Part shown: positions 48,420-49,489 of the stretch, piece by piece
How positions within the stretch are numbered: the stretch's first letter is position 1
How the letters are laid out: each line of letters starts with the position of its first letter
NCBI GenBank assembly: GCA_009912575.1
Contig: WNDP01000014.1
Coordinates: 1-49,489 of the forward strand
Origin: Acinetobacter bereziniae
Lineage (GTDB): Bacteria > Pseudomonadota > Gammaproteobacteria > Pseudomonadales > Moraxellaceae
Direction of reading: 5' to 3'
DNA length: 49,489 nt
Notes under the pieces: generated by a model
What the model was told of the DNA's origin: nothing
The model's database searches: none
The model's input: only the letters and a program-made list of their open reading frames with translations
Program-made: the position numbers and the translations under genes

Positions 48420-49230
48420 AGAATGTATCTAAAAAAATAAAAATAATATTTAAATTCCGACAGAATGAAAATCAGTAATTATTAAAAAATATATTTAATC
48501 ATGAACAAAAAATTAAAATAAAAGTAAAAAACAATAAAAATATAGCAATACTTTTACTTAAACCAAAAAGAATTTAATATTATTCATATTTAAAATGAAT
48601 ATATTTTTTATAATTTTTTATGAAAAATAAAATAAATACACAATTTTAAATTATTTATTTATCAGTCGAATTTTAATCACTTTAAGCGCATAAAAATGCA
48701 CGATTTATTTTATTTAATGTGATTGCAAATAGAGTATAATTAAAAATCTTAAAATAAGCATCAATTATTTCCTATATTGCTAAACCCAACACATTTAAAT
48801 AAAGCACTAAAATATTAACGTTCCCCCTATTCTTTATACACATTCAACTTAAAATTGATCTTTTTTTAAGTTATACACTCAAAAAAATTAAAAATGCGTT
48901 CCCATTATAACCATCGTCTTTATAAAACAATCATGACGGCTTGAATGAAGATTCATTGAAGACCAAACGATGACATAAGAGATGGGCTCAAACCTTTAAG
49001 TACAAGATTAATTGGATGCAGAGTCCAAAAGGTTGAGCACAAGAAAGTAAAATATGCATGAATAGCACTGGTTTGATACAAAAAGCCTTCACATTCCACT
49101 AGAATTATCTGAACATTGTAAAAGCACCTTGCAATTCCGCTTCTAGCCGTTTTTAATGATCACATTTACTGGTTTTCAAGCAACTTTATTCCTTACTTAG
49201 GAAGATTTTGACTTTAATGGATTTTCAATT
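48420..49230. other. AT-rich intergenic spacer without recognisable genes
   Basis: Over 800 bases of very AT-rich DNA (about 48420-48900 is nearly 80 percent A+T) with no frame of note on either strand. A leftward TATAAT (complement of 48906-48911) may be part of a promoter for the small unit ending at 48211. No tRNA or clear hairpins otherwise. Confidence 0.6.
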
Positions 49231-49489
49231 ATGCTAAAAAAGCATGCTCTCTTTTCGATTGCCTTACTCAGTTCAGCATCTTTATATGCGATTCCAATTG
49301 AGTCTCGTGGATTAAGTAATAATGCATCTTCAGGAAATGATGTTGCAAATTCCCCTGCTCCAATTACTGGGAATATGAATTGGGATCTTATTCAAAAAAA
49401 TCAGCAACTCGAAAATCAGCTTCGTGAATTACGTGGCAAAATTGAAGAACAAGATCACGCCATTGACCAACTGAATAAAGAATTGAGCA
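49231..49489 (+). CDS. cpoB: Cell division coordinator CpoB/YbgF (partial)
   Basis: The first 86 codons of a periplasmic protein that runs off the window. Signal MLKKHALFSIALLSSASLYA with Ala-X-Ala type cleavage near residue 20, then an Asn/Ser-rich linker and a heptad coiled coil (DLIQKNQQLENQLRELRGKI EEQDHAIDQLNKEL), as in CpoB, whose coiled coil trimerises and which links Tol-Pal with peptidoglycan synthesis at the septum. The TPR part is outside the window. Ribosome site is weak. Confidence 0.82.
   Translation, partial: MLKKHALFSIALLSSASLYAIPIESRGLSNNASSGNDVANSPAPITGNMNWDLIQKNQQLENQLRELRGKIEEQDHAIDQLNKELS

Overview
The window looks like part of an Acinetobacter chromosome. It is AT-rich, the RecA at 43.6 kb is of the Acinetobacter type, the neighbours (purine nucleotidase-hslR-recA, recX, 4.5S RNA, cpoB) are ordinary gamma-proteobacterial housekeeping genes, and the phage proteins are of the kind seen in Acinetobacter prophages. 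These assignments come from reading motifs and remembered family features; no database search was possible.

Layout. (1) 1-750: the end of an IS3-family element (orfA and terminal repeat, running off the window) that has cut the 5' part off a PPOX-type flavoprotein gene. (2) About 770-39,470: one apparently complete temperate myophage prophage. The head module is lambda-like (Nu1/A terminase, gpW, portal B, S49 protease C, scaffold, decoration D, capsid E). The contractile tail is Mu-like (DUF2635, sheath, tube, frameshifted chaperone, tape measure, DNA-circularisation protein, hub, gp45, gp46, gp47, gp48, fibres). Late genes all read leftward and end in a holin / SAR endolysin / Rz-Rz1 cassette at 0.77-2.04 kb. 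Replication, Q-like antiterminator and nin-type genes (24.9-31.97 kb) also read leftward from a Cro-like gene. A LexA-type CI repressor (32.07 kb) faces right, followed by a rightward operon (33.0-38.2 kb) of mostly unknown small genes, two clamp-like proteins, two Rha-type regulators and an excisionase-like protein, converging on a tyrosine integrase. A HicAB toxin-antitoxin module and an Ivy-like lysozyme-inhibitor moron are cargo. (3) 39.6-49.5 kb: host genes: a repeat-rich lipoprotein, histidine phosphatase, CysQ-like phosphatase, HAD nucleotidase, Hsp15, recA, a short-chain dehydrogenase plus AMP-ligase pair, recX, the SRP RNA gene, an AT-rich 1.1 kb spacer and the start of cpoB.

How it works together. 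CI carries a self-cleavage site and can be switched off by activated RecA. Operators of the form CTAAC-N4-GTTAG sit both between cro and cI and over the promoter of the rightward operon, so one repressor appears to hold both arms. The O-like gene carries clustered repeats that may be the origin, with a DnaB-type helicase next to it. The leftward operons are interrupted by many intrinsic terminators, several fused directly to the next gene's ribosome binding site, which fits control by an antiterminator.

Most unusual points: the Ivy-like moron with its own promoter, the tandem beta-clamp-like proteins, a 61-residue protein that copies the first 20 residues of the tail sheath, eight GGTAAC/GTTACC sites in the small-terminase gene, the terminator-SD junctions, and the two-operator consensus promoter of hicAB.
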